Shown: positions 33,735 to 44,720 of the stretch, in pieces
Layout of the letters: every line of letters begins with the position of its first letter
How positions within the stretch are numbered: the first letter of the stretch is position 1
Assembly (NCBI RefSeq): GCF_016801865.2
Contig: NC_068939.1
Coordinates: forward strand, 91,842,879 to 91,906,878
Length of the DNA stretch: 64,000 bases
Reading direction: 5' to 3'
From: Culex pipiens pallens
Taxonomy: Eukaryota; Arthropoda; Insecta; Diptera; Culicidae
The notes under the pieces: model-generated
What the model was told of the DNA's origin: nothing
Seen by the model: only the letters and a program-made list of their open reading frames with translations
Databases searched by the model: none
Translations under genes and position numbers: made by a program

Positions 33735-33785
33735 ATGGGGTCATTCATAAACCACGTGGAAACTTTAGGGGGGAGGGGTTTGGCG
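33735..33785. mobile_element. One end of the C-rich MITE family
   Basis: Contains ggtcattcataaaccacgtg followed by a G-rich tract. No partner end is visible. Confidence 0.5.
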
Positions 33786-33885
33786 ATTGTCGAATGTCCG
33801 AATTCCGAATCAGCTTTTATCGGTATCCGGGATTCGAAGCACAACACTCATTTTAATTTTGGGTCAACCAAAAATTCAAAAAAAA

Positions 33886-34022
33886 TATTTTTTGCAATTC
33901 CGTCGTGAAACTACTTACTTTTTCCTGTCATTCTTAAACGACGAAATAGCCTACTTTTCTGCACCAAAAATAACAGAATCGAATAGCAACACTTTTGCAA
34001 CTTGTTGCATAAACTACTATTG
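33886..34022. repeat. Repeat shared with 44590-44715
   Basis: The inverse of aatagcaacacttttgcaac and gaatagcaacac-type phrases recurs at 44605-44720, with cctacttttc and ggacaggaaaa-type neighbours. Noncoding, part of a common hairpin repeat. Confidence 0.55.
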
Positions 34023-34149
34023 CATGACCCAATGTCACCCCTGATGACGGTACATATGTAAAGTGACGTTGAAAATATTTGAAACTGGTAAAAAATATCG
34101 AAAATAAGAATTTTGAAATAATCATTGAATTGGAGCCAAACATTTCAAA

Positions 34150-34254
34150 AGGGCACAAAACTTTTGTAAACAATAGTGTATCCCTTTCACTCAAATGACA
34201 GTTTGCATAAGGTGTGAGGGGGATACACTCTTGTTTACAAAAGTTTTGTGCCCT
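34150..34254. mobile_element. Short palindromic MITE
   Basis: Arms gggcacaaaacttttgtaaa and its inverse are nearly perfect, about 38 bp each including the gtgtatcc portion. The outer catttca/tgaaatg motifs are also mirrored. 105 bp. Confidence 0.7.
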
Positions 34255-35737
34255 AATGAAATGGAAAGCACGAATTTATTAAATATATAGATTACCTTAA
34301 TGTTTACTATATCTCTACAAAAATCTGAAAGTGTTGATCCTTAGGCAAACTATTTTGATATCATTGCAAATTATCGTTAAACAAATTTGAGGTTTGTTGA
34401 AAAAACTATATACCGGGGTGAATTTGATTTTTTTTAAGTATTATTTAACCGGCAAATTATTTTTCATAAATTCTATGTTTAAAACATGTACTGATCTGGA
34501 TCACAAAATGTCCATGCAAGTCTTTAAAAAAATCAATGGAGCTTCAAAAAATAGTTTCTTTGTAAATTGTTTATTTAAAAACCGGTGTGACTTTGATAAT
34601 TACTGTGTGGCTTGAAAAAAGTTAATATTTGTCTAGCTAGTTAACCTTTTATTAAATAAAAGTTAATTTGAGGTATTCCATGTAAACTTTGACCAAAATT
34701 AGTTTGAAAAATCAGAGGGCAACACATTTTTTTTCAAAAAGCTTAAAAATGTCAATGAATATTAAAGTGTAAATAGCTGGTATCATTTGAAAATGCATTC
34801 CCCTGCGCTTAGAATTATTTTCTGCATGTTTGGGTTTATTGAAAAATCTTTTGATTTTTTGAAAATTTTAAATGTACAGTACCGCAATAACATTAATTTT
34901 TGCTAAAATGATTGCAAAACAACTGAACTTGTGTAAAATGCATTTTAAAAACACGTTTTTTCATTCAAATGTTGATACAATGGCCTGTAATTTTAATTTT
35001 CATATTTTTTGCCCTCCCCACCCCCCCCCCCCCCCCCTCGACCACGGCTAGAGCCGAGGTACAAAAACTTTGAATCATATTTGTATCAGCCTTATATCAC
35101 TTTTTTCAAAATAATACTAAGTAGTTAGGAAGCAAAAGAAATCTCAAATTAATTATAATAATAGCCACTCAAATCTTTCTGATATGTGGTTCTGAGTCCC
35201 TTGTTAATCTTTATTGCAGTGAAGGATTCTAATTAATAAAGGAAAAAACCAAGCAGAATAAATAAACAAGTCTTATCATTTTGAATAAAAACATATATTC
35301 AAAAGAATGAAATCATATATTACAATTCAATCATACATTTCATTAACTAAAACTAATGCTTCAGTTACATCCGCATCCGCAGCATCGACTGTACAACGCA
35401 CGCACACACCGAAATTTGAGTCCTGTTTTAATGGACAAACAAAACATTAGTTCAAATGTATGAAAATTATACAGTCAAACATTACCTCGCCAAGCCAACC
35501 GATAGTTATATATATTTTAATCCCAGGTCCAAGCAGTGGTCATGCTCTCATCTTTTCACGATCTGTAAATTACACCAAATTGTGTTGGTTTTTTTTAAAG
35601 ATTTTTTTTATAAGTTACCTACATAATTTTTCCCAGGTTTCTCCAAATTCATCCACAGTCAAATCGAAAACTGCCAAACTTCAGTAACGCCAGTAACAAG
35701 GAACCTCTCATGAAAATAAAAACAAGAACATAAACGA
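34255..35737. repeat. Outer part of inverted-duplication arm C
   Basis: The part from about 34780 is the inverse of 24170-25330; nearest the gene the match is close, farther out loose. A C-run of about 17 bases lies at 35021-35038. Before 34780 the DNA is AT-rich with no gene. Confidence 0.65.
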
Positions 35738-36475
35738 TTAATCAAGAACAGAAAACACTAAACGCAAACAGTAAAACCAATAAAAATACGCAACAGCAAC
35801 GCAAAGCGCACACGTCATGCCGCAAAGCAGAAAAAGTATCAAACTGACAAATTTTGAATGCTCCGATCGAAGCAACCATGGCAAATCAGCCGAACCTGAA
35901 TTTTGACAAGAGCCTGAAATGTCAAATTTAGAATGAAATGCTACCGAAAAACTTAAATTTTGGGAAACGGTTTCAATTTGGGCCGGTGGTTCTGGGTTCG
36001 AAATAGGTGATTCCGGTTCCGGATCCGTATCGAAACCGGCATCCGGCGAATCCGGCATCGGAATCACCACCGCCGGAATCAACGTCACGGCTTCGTCACC
36101 CAGAAACCACCCCATTGAATCTGAAAAGAGAAAACAATTTTGCTCCGCAGACGGTTCCACAATCGGTGGAACCGCCGCGGTATGTTCTAAAGATTCATTT
36201 AGGTAATTGTCAATTTTCGATGGTTCCGGAACCGGATCCACCGAAGAGTCAGAATTTTCCAAAGTGTCAAGAGAAAAGTATTTTTGTTCCGACTCTGGTG
36301 GATCCGGCTCCGGAACCACCTCGTCGCGTCCGTCATAGTCAGTCGGTTTTGTTACCATCTGCCACGGGGTCTCATTGGCCACACTCCGGTCGCCTATGCC
36401 AACTTCCGCAGTGGCCTTCCGCCCATGTCGGCGGGATTCCCTTCCCCCAACGCAACATCCCAAGCAGGAACCCAT
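35738..36475 (-). CDS. Small acylated, tail-anchored protein (MGSC), copy C
   Basis: A 245-residue product, inverted partner of 23434-24168. It keeps MGSCLGCC, the PEP/EPS acidic middle and the FVSLILFLLCG membrane segment. Differences seen include Pro for Leu in VPEPSK, Ser for Thr in LNESLEH, Gln for His before IET and an extra Ala in SFSVAFHSK. Two open copies with no stop or frameshift suggest both are under constraint, or that the duplication is recent. Unrecognised family; a membrane-linked role is inferred only from the acylation motif and hydrophobic tail. Confidence 0.7.
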   Translation of the reverse strand: MGSCLGCCVGGRESRRHGRKATAEVGIGDRSVANETPWQMVTKPTDYDGRDEVVPEPDPPESEQKYFSLDTLENSDSSVDPVPEPSKIDNYLNESLEHTAAVPPIVEPSAEQNCFLFSDSMGWFLGDEAVTLIPAVVIPMPDSPDAGFDTDPEPESPISNPEPPAQIETVSQNLSFSVAFHSKFDISGSCQNSGSADLPWLLRSEHSKFVSLILFLLCGMTCALCVAVAYFYWFYCLRLVFSVLD

Positions 36476-36581
36476 GCGGACCTGAAAGGGAAAAAAGGGC
36501 GAGTGCGGAGAAAATAATATGTAGGTCTGTTCTCACCAAACGCCAGGAACGGTTTGAGCTGATCAGCAGCGAGACTTGACC

Positions 36582-36587
36582 TTTATA
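36582..36587 (-). promoter_or_regulatory. TATA box of the MGSC gene, copy C
   Basis: TATAAA on the minus strand at the same distance from the start as in copy A, followed by the same short 5' exon and intron. Confidence 0.6.
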
Positions 36588-36812
36588 ACTTCGCGTTTGT
36601 TATTTGGCGGTTACCATGGGTGCCATAGTTACGGCTCGTCCCTGGTGATCGTTGTTTGGTCTTCATTGGTGTTTTGGCAGCCTCCTGCGTTTTGTGATGA
36701 GTGTCGAGGAGGGAAAAAAAACTGACAAATTTGAATTTTCAGCAAACTGTCTGGGACTTTTTTTCTGAGATGATTCTAAACTGACTTTCTAGCTTGTCAC
36801 TATTGCGTGGGA

Positions 36813-37355
36813 TCAGCATGCTTTCGGAGGACAAATGGGACCGGGCGTGGGGGGACAACACGGGTTGTTGAAGAAGGTCTTCCCAGAGGACATGCAGCAG
36901 TATTCTTTGGCTGGAGGAATGGGCACGATCTGGGGCTTCGGTTGGCACACCATCGTGGTTCCACGATGACCCGCTGTGAGCAGACGACCTTGGGGTCGGG
37001 CACGACCCGGCTGTAGTAGATAACCTTTGGTTCCAAACGACCCATCGCTTGAAGATTACGCAAGGTTCGATGATGGACTTTAACTCGATGACGGTCCGGC
37101 TGCAGTTGATGACCTTCTTCTGGGCCACGAGCCGGGGCGGTCGCTGGACGGTCACGAAGCGGGGTCCACAGGTCGGCGCTGGGCCAATCTTTGGGCACTG
37201 GGGCAAGTGGGCCAATTGACCGGCCGAGTAGTTCTGTGGTCCGGAAGTAGAATTTGCTGATGCAACAGTGACAAGCTAAATGGGCCAGAAATGACACCGG
37301 AAATACGGTCCACAAGGACCGCAGGCCGGTTCACAAGGGCCACAGGGTCAAACAT
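36813..37355 (-). pseudogene. CGP sperm-tail-type gene, copy C, broken
   Basis: The start at 37355 survives (MFDP) but the frame then reads VALVNRPAV, shifted off the Cys-Gly-Pro frame. The repeat tract is short and the gtaagt donor is gone, as in copy A. The second exon keeps NYSAGQLA and AQKKVINCSRTVI, missing from copy A, then loses a block before IIEPC and shifts frame after KRWVV. Copies A and C share the donor loss but differ in later deletions, so they decayed partly together and partly apart. Confidence 0.85.
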
Positions 37356-37592
37356 TTTGATGGATCTTGGTTAAAACTTGCTGGATGTTCTTCTAAAAGG
37401 TTGGAACTTTTTTTGGGGTTCTCAATTTTGCGATTGCTCTCTTCAAGGTCCAAACGAAAAATGAGCTTGCTAGAATGAAACATTCTAGAGGTTGACTTCT
37501 AGTTGCCTAGCAAGAGATTTTCAATAAAGCTTTGAATCACAGATTGCTGATGTTGAAAATTTTTGTTAAATCTTGACAGAATCACAACAAAT

Positions 37593-38183
37593 ATGAATTC
37601 AATATCGAGATTTTTGAGGAAATATTCCGTTGGTCCACCCGTTTCCATTTATCAAGTAAGTTAAAACATTTCTTGCAAGATCAAAATCATACAACTGATG
37701 CAACTTCATCAGAATCTTTATGCCACCAAGCCAGCCGCCCGGAACCGTCCCAAAACGGAAAACTTCAAATCCTACGAGTCCCTTGGCAAGATAAAGCAAC
37801 CAATTTGGCGGGAACAACTCCCCACCGAAAGGGGCCTCGGTCCGATCGCGGACGACTGTCCCAAAGAGAGCACCTACAAGAACCCGGAATACTTCTCCTA
37901 TCACAATTACACCTTCTACAACCTGGCGATGGCCATGCAGTGTATGTACCAGCCCCAGCCGAGTGCCCTGGAGGATCGAGACCTGGCCGAGCAGACCACC
38001 AAGAGTTGCTACGTCGTGGAGGTAAAGCCGTGGGACGATGGAACGGGAAAGAAGAACCCGCCACCGAGGTGTGTGGAGGGCGATTGTAAGGAGGACTCTA
38101 ACGAGGGCAAGGATGATGGCGATGCTCGGGATGAGAAGTCAGTTTTCCAAAAAGCTAAGATTGAAGAAAAGCCGAAAAATTGA
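37593..38183 (+). CDS. NDUFV3-like complex I accessory subunit, copy C
   Basis: Exons 37593-37655 (21 codons) and 37713-38183 give 177 residues. The 57-nt intron has a normal gtaagt donor. MNSISRFLRKYSVG is a good mitochondrial presequence. The long middle segment absent from copy A is present (RNRPKTENFKSYESLGK). The NDUFV3 signature is identical to copies A and B. The tail ends KPKN, shorter by nine residues than in B, and two of its cysteines are replaced. The upstream AATAAA seen after the other copies is weaker here (attaaa near 38231). It diverges from the broken CGP copy C. Confidence 0.75.
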
Positions 38184-38419
38184 AAAATCCTATGAAATTC
38201 ATTTGGTTAGCAACAAATTATATTTGGTAAATTAAAATAATCTCTTAAAAGACCAGATTTGCAAAACAAAATTAGTTTGACCTCATTTCAGTTGTCTCGC
38301 CCACCGAACAAGATGTGTTACAAAATGGAACAAATATAAAAGGAATCCTCTCAAACCGCTCAGACTAAATATGTTTCGTCACTTTCCATGCAACCATCGA
38401 CCATAAAAAACGATAGATT

Positions 38420-39448
38420 TATTGACAAAGTGTCGAGTTCACTAACCGACTGCAGCAACTCCATCGGAATCCATACATTTAGATTGAAATTCATATTTAT
38501 AAATCAGCCCTTTTTCGTGCTCGTCCACTTTTGTCACGGCCAGCCCCGAAACTCGTCCACCAAATCAACCATCTTCGGAATTGACTGCGGCACGCACCAA
38601 AACTGGGATGGTCAATAAAATCGATCTTAAAAACGCTGCCGATGACAGCTTTGCTTCAAGGTACCGAGTACACTCAATAGAAATTAAATCAGGTTTTTTA
38701 TCTGAACTTTCTCTAAAAAAATTTTTAAATAAAAAACAATGTTTCAAGAAAGGCTACTTTTCATCGATTAATAATTCTCAGCATGATTGACCAATTAATT
38801 CCAAAACATATAACCTGCCAAAATTTTGAATTCTTCGTGCAACTGATCATATCTGCCATCGCCAGCATAGTAAATTCCTTACTTTTTCCCTTCCCAAGTG
38901 ACCAACCAACCCACCCTGGGACGATGTGATCGCCTCGGGCATTGTTGACTTTGCATTAACCGTGCAAATATTTAGCCAGAGCACTCTGCCCACCACCACC
39001 TCGCCCTGTAGAAAATAGTCAGCAACATATTTCAGACGCGTCTTTTCACTGTTTCGCCTTGGTCGGCTGTCCCGACTGTCCGGGAGCTTCCTTCCTGGCC
39101 GTTATGATTTTCCCGGAGCTGGGACCTTCAAACAAACAGCGCCAAAAGAGAATCACGGTAGTGAGAGCTCCCTGATCCGATTAAAGTGTGTTGTTGGTGG
39201 CGGCGAGGTTTGCCATGTTTTCCATGTCTAATAGAAAATAGAAGGCGTCGTAAAATAATAAGTGGGTGTTTATAAAAATAAAGACGACTATAACTGTGAT
39301 TCACAGTGGTACGGGGAAAGCAGCGTTGACTTTCATCGAATCGTATCGTCTGCAAAGCATTTTTTTCTTGAGAGACTTTTTATTGAAAGTCCTGACTCTA
39401 TGCAGGTAGACACAATAACATGAAATTTTCTCAGAATTTGACCTTATA
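38420..39448. other. Unique DNA, no gene assigned
   Basis: Similarity with block B stops near 38450. The rest is non-repetitive and without a convincing frame. Confidence 0.4.
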
Positions 39449-39610
39449 CAGTGGACTCTCTGGCTGTCGATCTTCTCGATATCAATATTGCTCCAGCTGT
39501 CAATAAATTTTTCAGTCCCTTCAAATAGATTGCTTTGATTTTCCGTTCTATAATTTGATAACTCCCGCTCTCGACGGTCCCTTCAATATCGACAACGAGA
39601 GAGTCCACTG
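39449..39610. mobile_element. pogo-type MITE, 162 bp
   Basis: Ends cagtggactctct and agagagtccactg are inverse and flanked by TA (39447-39448, 39611-39612). Inner cgatatcaata/caatatcga motifs are also mirrored. CAGT ends with a TA duplication fit the pogo/Tigger group. Confidence 0.75.
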
Positions 39611-39724
39611 TATCTTACCTTGACTACATTTTTCTCATTTTAGGCACTATACAAACATACAGAATAAACCACTACAACAGTTTAATAGTCATAACAACTA
39701 ACCTTAAAAAAACTCTATATATAT

Positions 39725-40430
39725 TAGAGTGTAACAAAAATTACTTTTTGGCGGGCATTCAAGGGTTTGTTCCGGTGGGCATACTAAACCCAAATCCAAA
39801 ATATGAGCTTGATTGGACGATACAGGAGCTGGCGCTCTGCCCTTTAATTTTAAATGGGATTTAGCACGTAAAAAAAGATTTTTTCAAAAATGTCACTTTT
39901 TGAGGCATTTTGGCCAATGAAGCGTTTATTTTCAACTTCATTGGCGTGTAGGCCAGATCCTTGCGAATCTTTTGGTATATATAACATTGAAATTTGGAAC
40001 ACCCTGGGGTTCGATACAGACCTTCAAAATTACAGACAGACCTTCAAAATATGCGTCGCGCCTCGCGACGCCCTAGACGCCATTTGATTTTGCCGGAGCC
40101 GATTTTTCGAAAAAAAAATGCCAAACTTTGAAGGTCTGTACCGAGCACCAGGGTGCTCCAAATTTCAATGTTATATATACCAAAAGATGCTCAAGGATCT
40201 GGCCTACACGCCAATGAAGTTGAAAATAAACGCTTCATTGGCCAAAATGCCTCAAAAAGTGACATTTTTGAAAAAATCTTTTTTTACGTGCTAAATCCCA
40301 TTTAAAATTAAAGGGCGGAGCGCCAGCTCCTGTTACGTCCAATCAAGCTCAAATTTTGGATTTGGGCTTAGTATGCCCACCGGAACAAACCCTTGAATGC
40401 CCGCCAAAAAGTCATTTTTGTTACATCCTA
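39725..40430. mobile_element. Long palindromic MITE, taggatgtaac family
   Basis: The two halves are inverse over about 320 bp each; matched landmarks include gagcttgattgga, ggagctggcgctc, tttaaatgggatttagcacg and gttatatata. Ends tagagtgtaac and gttacatccta place it with 30278-30660. The flanks are AT-only, so an 8-bp duplication cannot be confirmed. Confidence 0.75.
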
Positions 40431-40439
40431 TAATAATAT

Positions 40440-41335
40440 ATATACAAAATTTCGACGGTTTTGTTCGAACGCAAATCGTTTCAATACGGATCGTCGGATC
40501 GAGGTGCTCTTTGTTGCGTTGGGTACGTATAAGCCCAAGGAAGGTTCTTACGCCAAAAAGTTACAAATTTGGCCACTCTGGAACCGATTTCGGAAGATCT
40601 GCAGATTGTATGGGAATAGCTGCGTAAAATCAAATTTTGATCACAGGATGCTGAATAAGCAAACAAGCAAGATACGTCAGAAAATCAAAAAAGGGCAGGA
40701 CGAAGTTTGCCGGGAAAAGCTTGTTATACATAAAAATAAAGAGTCTGTACCTTAAAAACGGATTTGGTGTTTTCTACATGTTTTTTTTTCTGATATTTTT
40801 AAGGGGACATCAAATGCCAACTTTTTAGAAATTTCCTGAACGGGAAAAAAATCTTTGACCGAGTTATAAATTTTTGAATCAATACTTGATCAATACTGTT
40901 TTATCATAAAATCTAAATATTGGTCGCAACAATTTTTCAACTGCATTTTTCGATGTAAAATCGAATTTGCAATCAAAAAGTACTTTAATGAAATTTTTAT
41001 AAAGTGCACCGTTTTCGCGTTATACGCATTTTTGGGTAACTTTTTGAAAACAGTCGCAGATAGTAATTTACCCACCTTTGAAAAAATATATTTTTAAAAT
41101 GCTGAGTAAATTTTGTATATTTTGCTTTTTTGAACTTTGTTGAAACAACCCTTAGTTTCCGAGATAAAGCCATGCAAAGATTAAAAAACAGGAAAGTTTA
41201 TGTTTTCGAAGTCTCACCCAAACAACCCATTATTTTTTAATGTAGATATTTCAGCAACTAACAGTCCGATTTTCAATGCTAAAATGTAAATCATTCGTGA
41301 GATTTTACAAACTTTTCCAAATCAATGTTTTCAAA
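40440..41335. repeat. Repeat region: unknown repeat, then dispersed family
   Basis: 40440-40745 reads as a 120-codon frame (40393-40755) but looks like repeat-derived sequence with gaagtttgccgggaaaagct. 40760-41320 belongs to the dispersed family of 12540-13440. Confidence 0.5.
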
Positions 41336-41716
41336 AAAAATCAAATCAAATTATTCGCTCTACAGCATTGCCTTGGCGTTCTCGATTACGAGATTCCTAC
41401 TCGATTTGCAAACCTCTTTTTACACCTTAGCTTCCATCCACCCTGGGATTCGAACTGACGACCTTTGGATTGTTAGTCAAACTGCCTACAAGCGACTCCA
41501 CCGAGACAAGACCCAGGGAGACGACTCCTACACCTGGACTGAGCTAACGACCTAACCTTTTTAGGCTAGTCCGGGGCCAACATTTACTTCCCGTCCGACG
41601 GAAGGCGTGGTCAGACAAATCTCGTCTCGAAAAATGCCACCGGGACCGTCTAAGATCGAACCCAGACCGACTGGGTGAGAGGCAATCACGCTTACCCCTA
41701 CACCACGGTCCCCGGT
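41336..41716 (-). mobile_element. Twin-like SINE, second copy
   Basis: The reverse of the 9161-9568 element, with both tRNA-like units (minus-strand B boxes gggttcgatctt and agttcgaatccc) and the same spacer. It lacks about 35 bp between ttgcaa and tcgagtagg compared with the first copy. The 3' end is at the left, ctgtagagcgaataatttga. Confidence 0.75.
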
Positions 41717-42260
41717 GGTATATTTTCAATTTATTTTAAATAAAGACTAATATTTCAAAAGATTTAACATTCAATATTACGCCCTTTTAAAATGTTAGCA
41801 TTAATTTGAAAAAAATGAATATACAGTATGTAAAAAAAGTATTTACACCCCTTGGGCACTATGCACATTTTGTGATAAAACATGTAAAAAATTTAAAGTT
41901 TGACAGGAACCTAGTACTACGTTTTGTTCAAAAACTCATGCCAAACATTTTGCTACAAAAAGCTCATGAAAAGATGATTTCTATAAAAAGTTATATAACA
42001 AATACTATTACGAAAATAAAAAAGGTGCCAAAAAAGTATGTACACCTTTCGAAAAATTAACATAAATAATGTTATTTGTTGACAAATCACCATAAATCCA
42101 GTCTCCCAACTCCAAATAGGCATCCTTGACTGATTTAAAAAAGAATTTGGATTGAATATAAAGTTTACTAACTACTTAGTATAAAAGTTTATATAACTCT
42201 GGAAATTCTATATAAAACTTATCTAAACTTAATTTTGCAAACTTTTAATTCAACTAAATG

Positions 42261-42485
42261 TCAATATATTACCATATAATTGCTAAATAAACATTTTGGA
42301 GTGGGTATAACACCGTTTTGGGGGTATTTGTATCGATAGAATAGATTTTTCGTTGGAATTTCGTACCAACCCGGAATTACGTCGTAGGAAAATCCGCCGG
42401 CATCCGAACCGGTCCACGATTTACAAGTCAACCTATGTGGAATCGGAAAGGGCATAAAATTTCCGATCTTTTGATACCCAAACAT
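42261..42485 (-). CDS. 74-codon frame in the left foldback arm, unknown
   Basis: It starts MFGYQKIGNFMPFPIPHRL and ends LFSNYMVIY. Its mirror at 42655-42879 differs at two residues (Lys/Glu, Thr/Ser). Two such frames are expected from any recent inverted duplication, so conservation is not proof of coding. No family recognised. Confidence 0.25.
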   Translation of the reverse strand: MFGYQKIGNFMPFPIPHRLTCKSWTGSDAGGFSYDVIPGWYEIPTKNLFYRYKYPQNGVIPTPKCLFSNYMVIY

Positions 42486-42654
42486 CTAGGTTTTCTTTAA
42501 AACCTACGTTTTTAAATACCTGGGCAAAAAGTAAGTTTGATCCACGAGAACAAAAATTACGAAATTCCATACATTTTTGGCAGGTTGCTCAAACGAAACC
42601 ATAACAACGTTTTTGCTTAGGTATTTAAAAACGTAGGTTTTAAAGAAAACCTAG

Positions 42655-42879
42655 ATGTTTGGGTATCAAAAGATCGGAAATTTTATGCCCTTTCCGATTC
42701 CACATAGGTTGACTTGTGAATCGTGGACCGGTTCGGATGCTGGCGGATTTTCCTACGACGTAATTCCGGGTTGGTACGAAATTCCATCGAAAAATCTATT
42801 CTATCGATACAAATACCCCCAAAACGGTGTTATACCCACTCCAAAATGTTTATTTAGCAATTATATGGTAATATATTGA
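42655..42879 (+). CDS. 74-codon frame in the right foldback arm, unknown
   Basis: Mirror of 42261-42485, with Glu in LTCESWTGS and Ser in EIPSKNLF. The two frames diverge from the spacer outward, so a shared promoter in the spacer is conceivable. Confidence 0.25.
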   Translation: MFGYQKIGNFMPFPIPHRLTCESWTGSDAGGFSYDVIPGWYEIPSKNLFYRYKYPQNGVIPTPKCLFSNYMVIY

Positions 42880-43754
42880 CATTTAGTTGAATTAAAAGTT
42901 TGCAAAATTAAGTTTAGATAAGTTTTATATAGAATTTCCAGAGTTATATAAACTTTTATACTAAGTAGTTAGTTAACTTTATATTCAATCCAAATTCTTT
43001 TTTTAATCAGTCAAGGACGCCTATTTGGAGTTGGGAGACTGGATTTATGGTGATTTGTCAACAAATAACATTATTTATGTTAATTTTTCGAAAGGTGTAC
43101 AAACTTTTTTTGCACCTTTTTTATTTTCGTAATAGTATTTGTTATATAACTTTTTATAGAAATCATCTTTTCATGAGCTTTTTGTAGCAAAATGTTTGGC
43201 ATGAGTTTCTGAACAAAACGTAGTACTGGGTTCCTGTCAAACTTTAAATTTTTTACATGTTTCATCACAAAATGTGCATAGTGCCCAAGGGGTGTAAATA
43301 CTTTTTTTACCTACTGTATATTGTTTTCGAAAAGATCGGAAAATTTCACAAATATTTCATATTTTAACATTAAACTTTGCCGAATACCCAAATCAATCAA
43401 AAAATTCAAAAAAAAGAAAAAGGTAAAGATTTTTGAATTTTCATACATAATTTTTGTTTGGACAGCTGCCAAATTTATATGGAAAAATATATGGACAAAC
43501 TAATGATGCAAAACGGCTTATTTTTCACACAACTATAAAAAAAAAGTTGGAACGATGTTTTTGATCGCAGAAATTACAGATTTGATCAAATTGAGTTCTG
43601 CAAAGTTCTAGGATCATCTAGACATCCTAACAAATCACTAGAAAAAAGAATCGTCCCGATTGCTTGAGTTATGCCCGAGAACCAGCGAGTTGAATTTACC
43701 GTTCCAACTTTTTTGAAGGCTTGGGAGTTTGAATGTTAATTTAAAAACGTTTCT

Positions 43755-44279
43755 TAATCCACCATTAGGTGGGTGGAGCCTTCCTCACATTTACAAAGTA
43801 ATAATGAAAATAAGTTTATGAAAAATATATATACCTGATACAGACTTTTCCAGAAAACATGCAGACTCTCATTTGAAGCAATGTGGCAACCGGGCGTTTC
43901 GCATCTGGCGCGACTCTCGCACGTAAACAAAAAGACCCGACCTTTTGAGGTTATGCAAAAAATCACCCTTTTTTGTAGATACAAAAATCTTTTTCTTAGC
44001 ATAACTTTTTAAATACTTTACTAAACAGAATAAAATTTAATAGGGTCTTAGGGGACCCCAAAACGAACAGAATAAGGCGGATCCGGCCAAAATCGGTTCA
44101 GCCAGTTCTGAGATAATCGTGTGGAAAAAAATCATGTCTACACACATCCCCACAGACATTTGCTCAGAATTTGATTCTGAGTCGATAGGTATACGTGAAG
44201 GTATATCTAGGAGGTGTATTTAAGAAGTTCAATTTTCGAGTGATTTTATAGCCTTGCCTCAGTGAGGTGAGGAAGGCAA
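43755..44279. mobile_element. Array-free relative of the 10711-11795 element, reverse orientation
   Basis: It begins with the ccaccattaggtgggtgg hairpin and ccttcctcac and ends gaggtgaggaaggcaaaat. Internal matches include gattctgagtcgata and acacatccccacagacattt-type sequence next to the other copy's tgtgtgtg tract. It lacks the 164-bp units. Confidence 0.6.
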
Positions 44280-44720
44280 AATAGTAGTTTATGCAACAAG
44301 TTGCAAAAAGAGGATTTTTTCAGCACGAGTCGTACATTTATCCAACGAGGTTCACCGAGTTGGATAAATACGACGAGTGTTGAAAAAATCAAGTTTTGCA
44401 ACGAGTTCCATACAATATTTTTTGCAATTCCGAAAAACACCCATTGAGTAAAATTTTAAGTAAAATTTTCATGTATTTTTCCAATAAATCGTTTAAATAA
44501 AAAAAAATGTTGAAAAGTTTTACTTTTCGAAACAAGTGCTGAAATGTTCAACTTTTCAGCACTCATTTCAGTGCTGAAAAGTAGAACTTTTCAGCATTTA
44601 TTTTGAAAAGTGTTGCTATTCGATTCTGTTATTTTTGGTAGAAAAAAGTAGGCCGTTTCATTTCTTCAGAAGGACAGGAAAAGTTGACAGTTTCACAGCG
44701 GAATTGCAAAAATCATTTTT
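44280..44720. repeat. Compound hairpin repeat
   Basis: Contains nested stems: tttatccaacgagg/ttggataaa around 44340-44370 and ttcagcac/gtgctgaa repeats around 44530-44600. The distal part matches 33886-34022. Confidence 0.5.

Larger units (their letters stand above)
41824..43316. mobile_element. 1.49-kb foldback element with TA ends
   Basis: The 699-nt arms (41824-42522 and 42618-43316) are near-identical inverted copies around a 95-nt spacer. It begins cagtatgtaaaaaaagtatt and ends as the inverse, with flanking TA on each side, as in Tc1/mariner-type elements. It interrupts a dispersed repeat whose two halves continue outside it (41760-41821, 43319 onward). Each arm holds the same 74-codon frame. 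Confidence 0.85.

Noticed and set aside
40393..40755. 120-codon frame as a gene
   Set aside because: It begins inside the end of a MITE and continues into repeat-like sequence.
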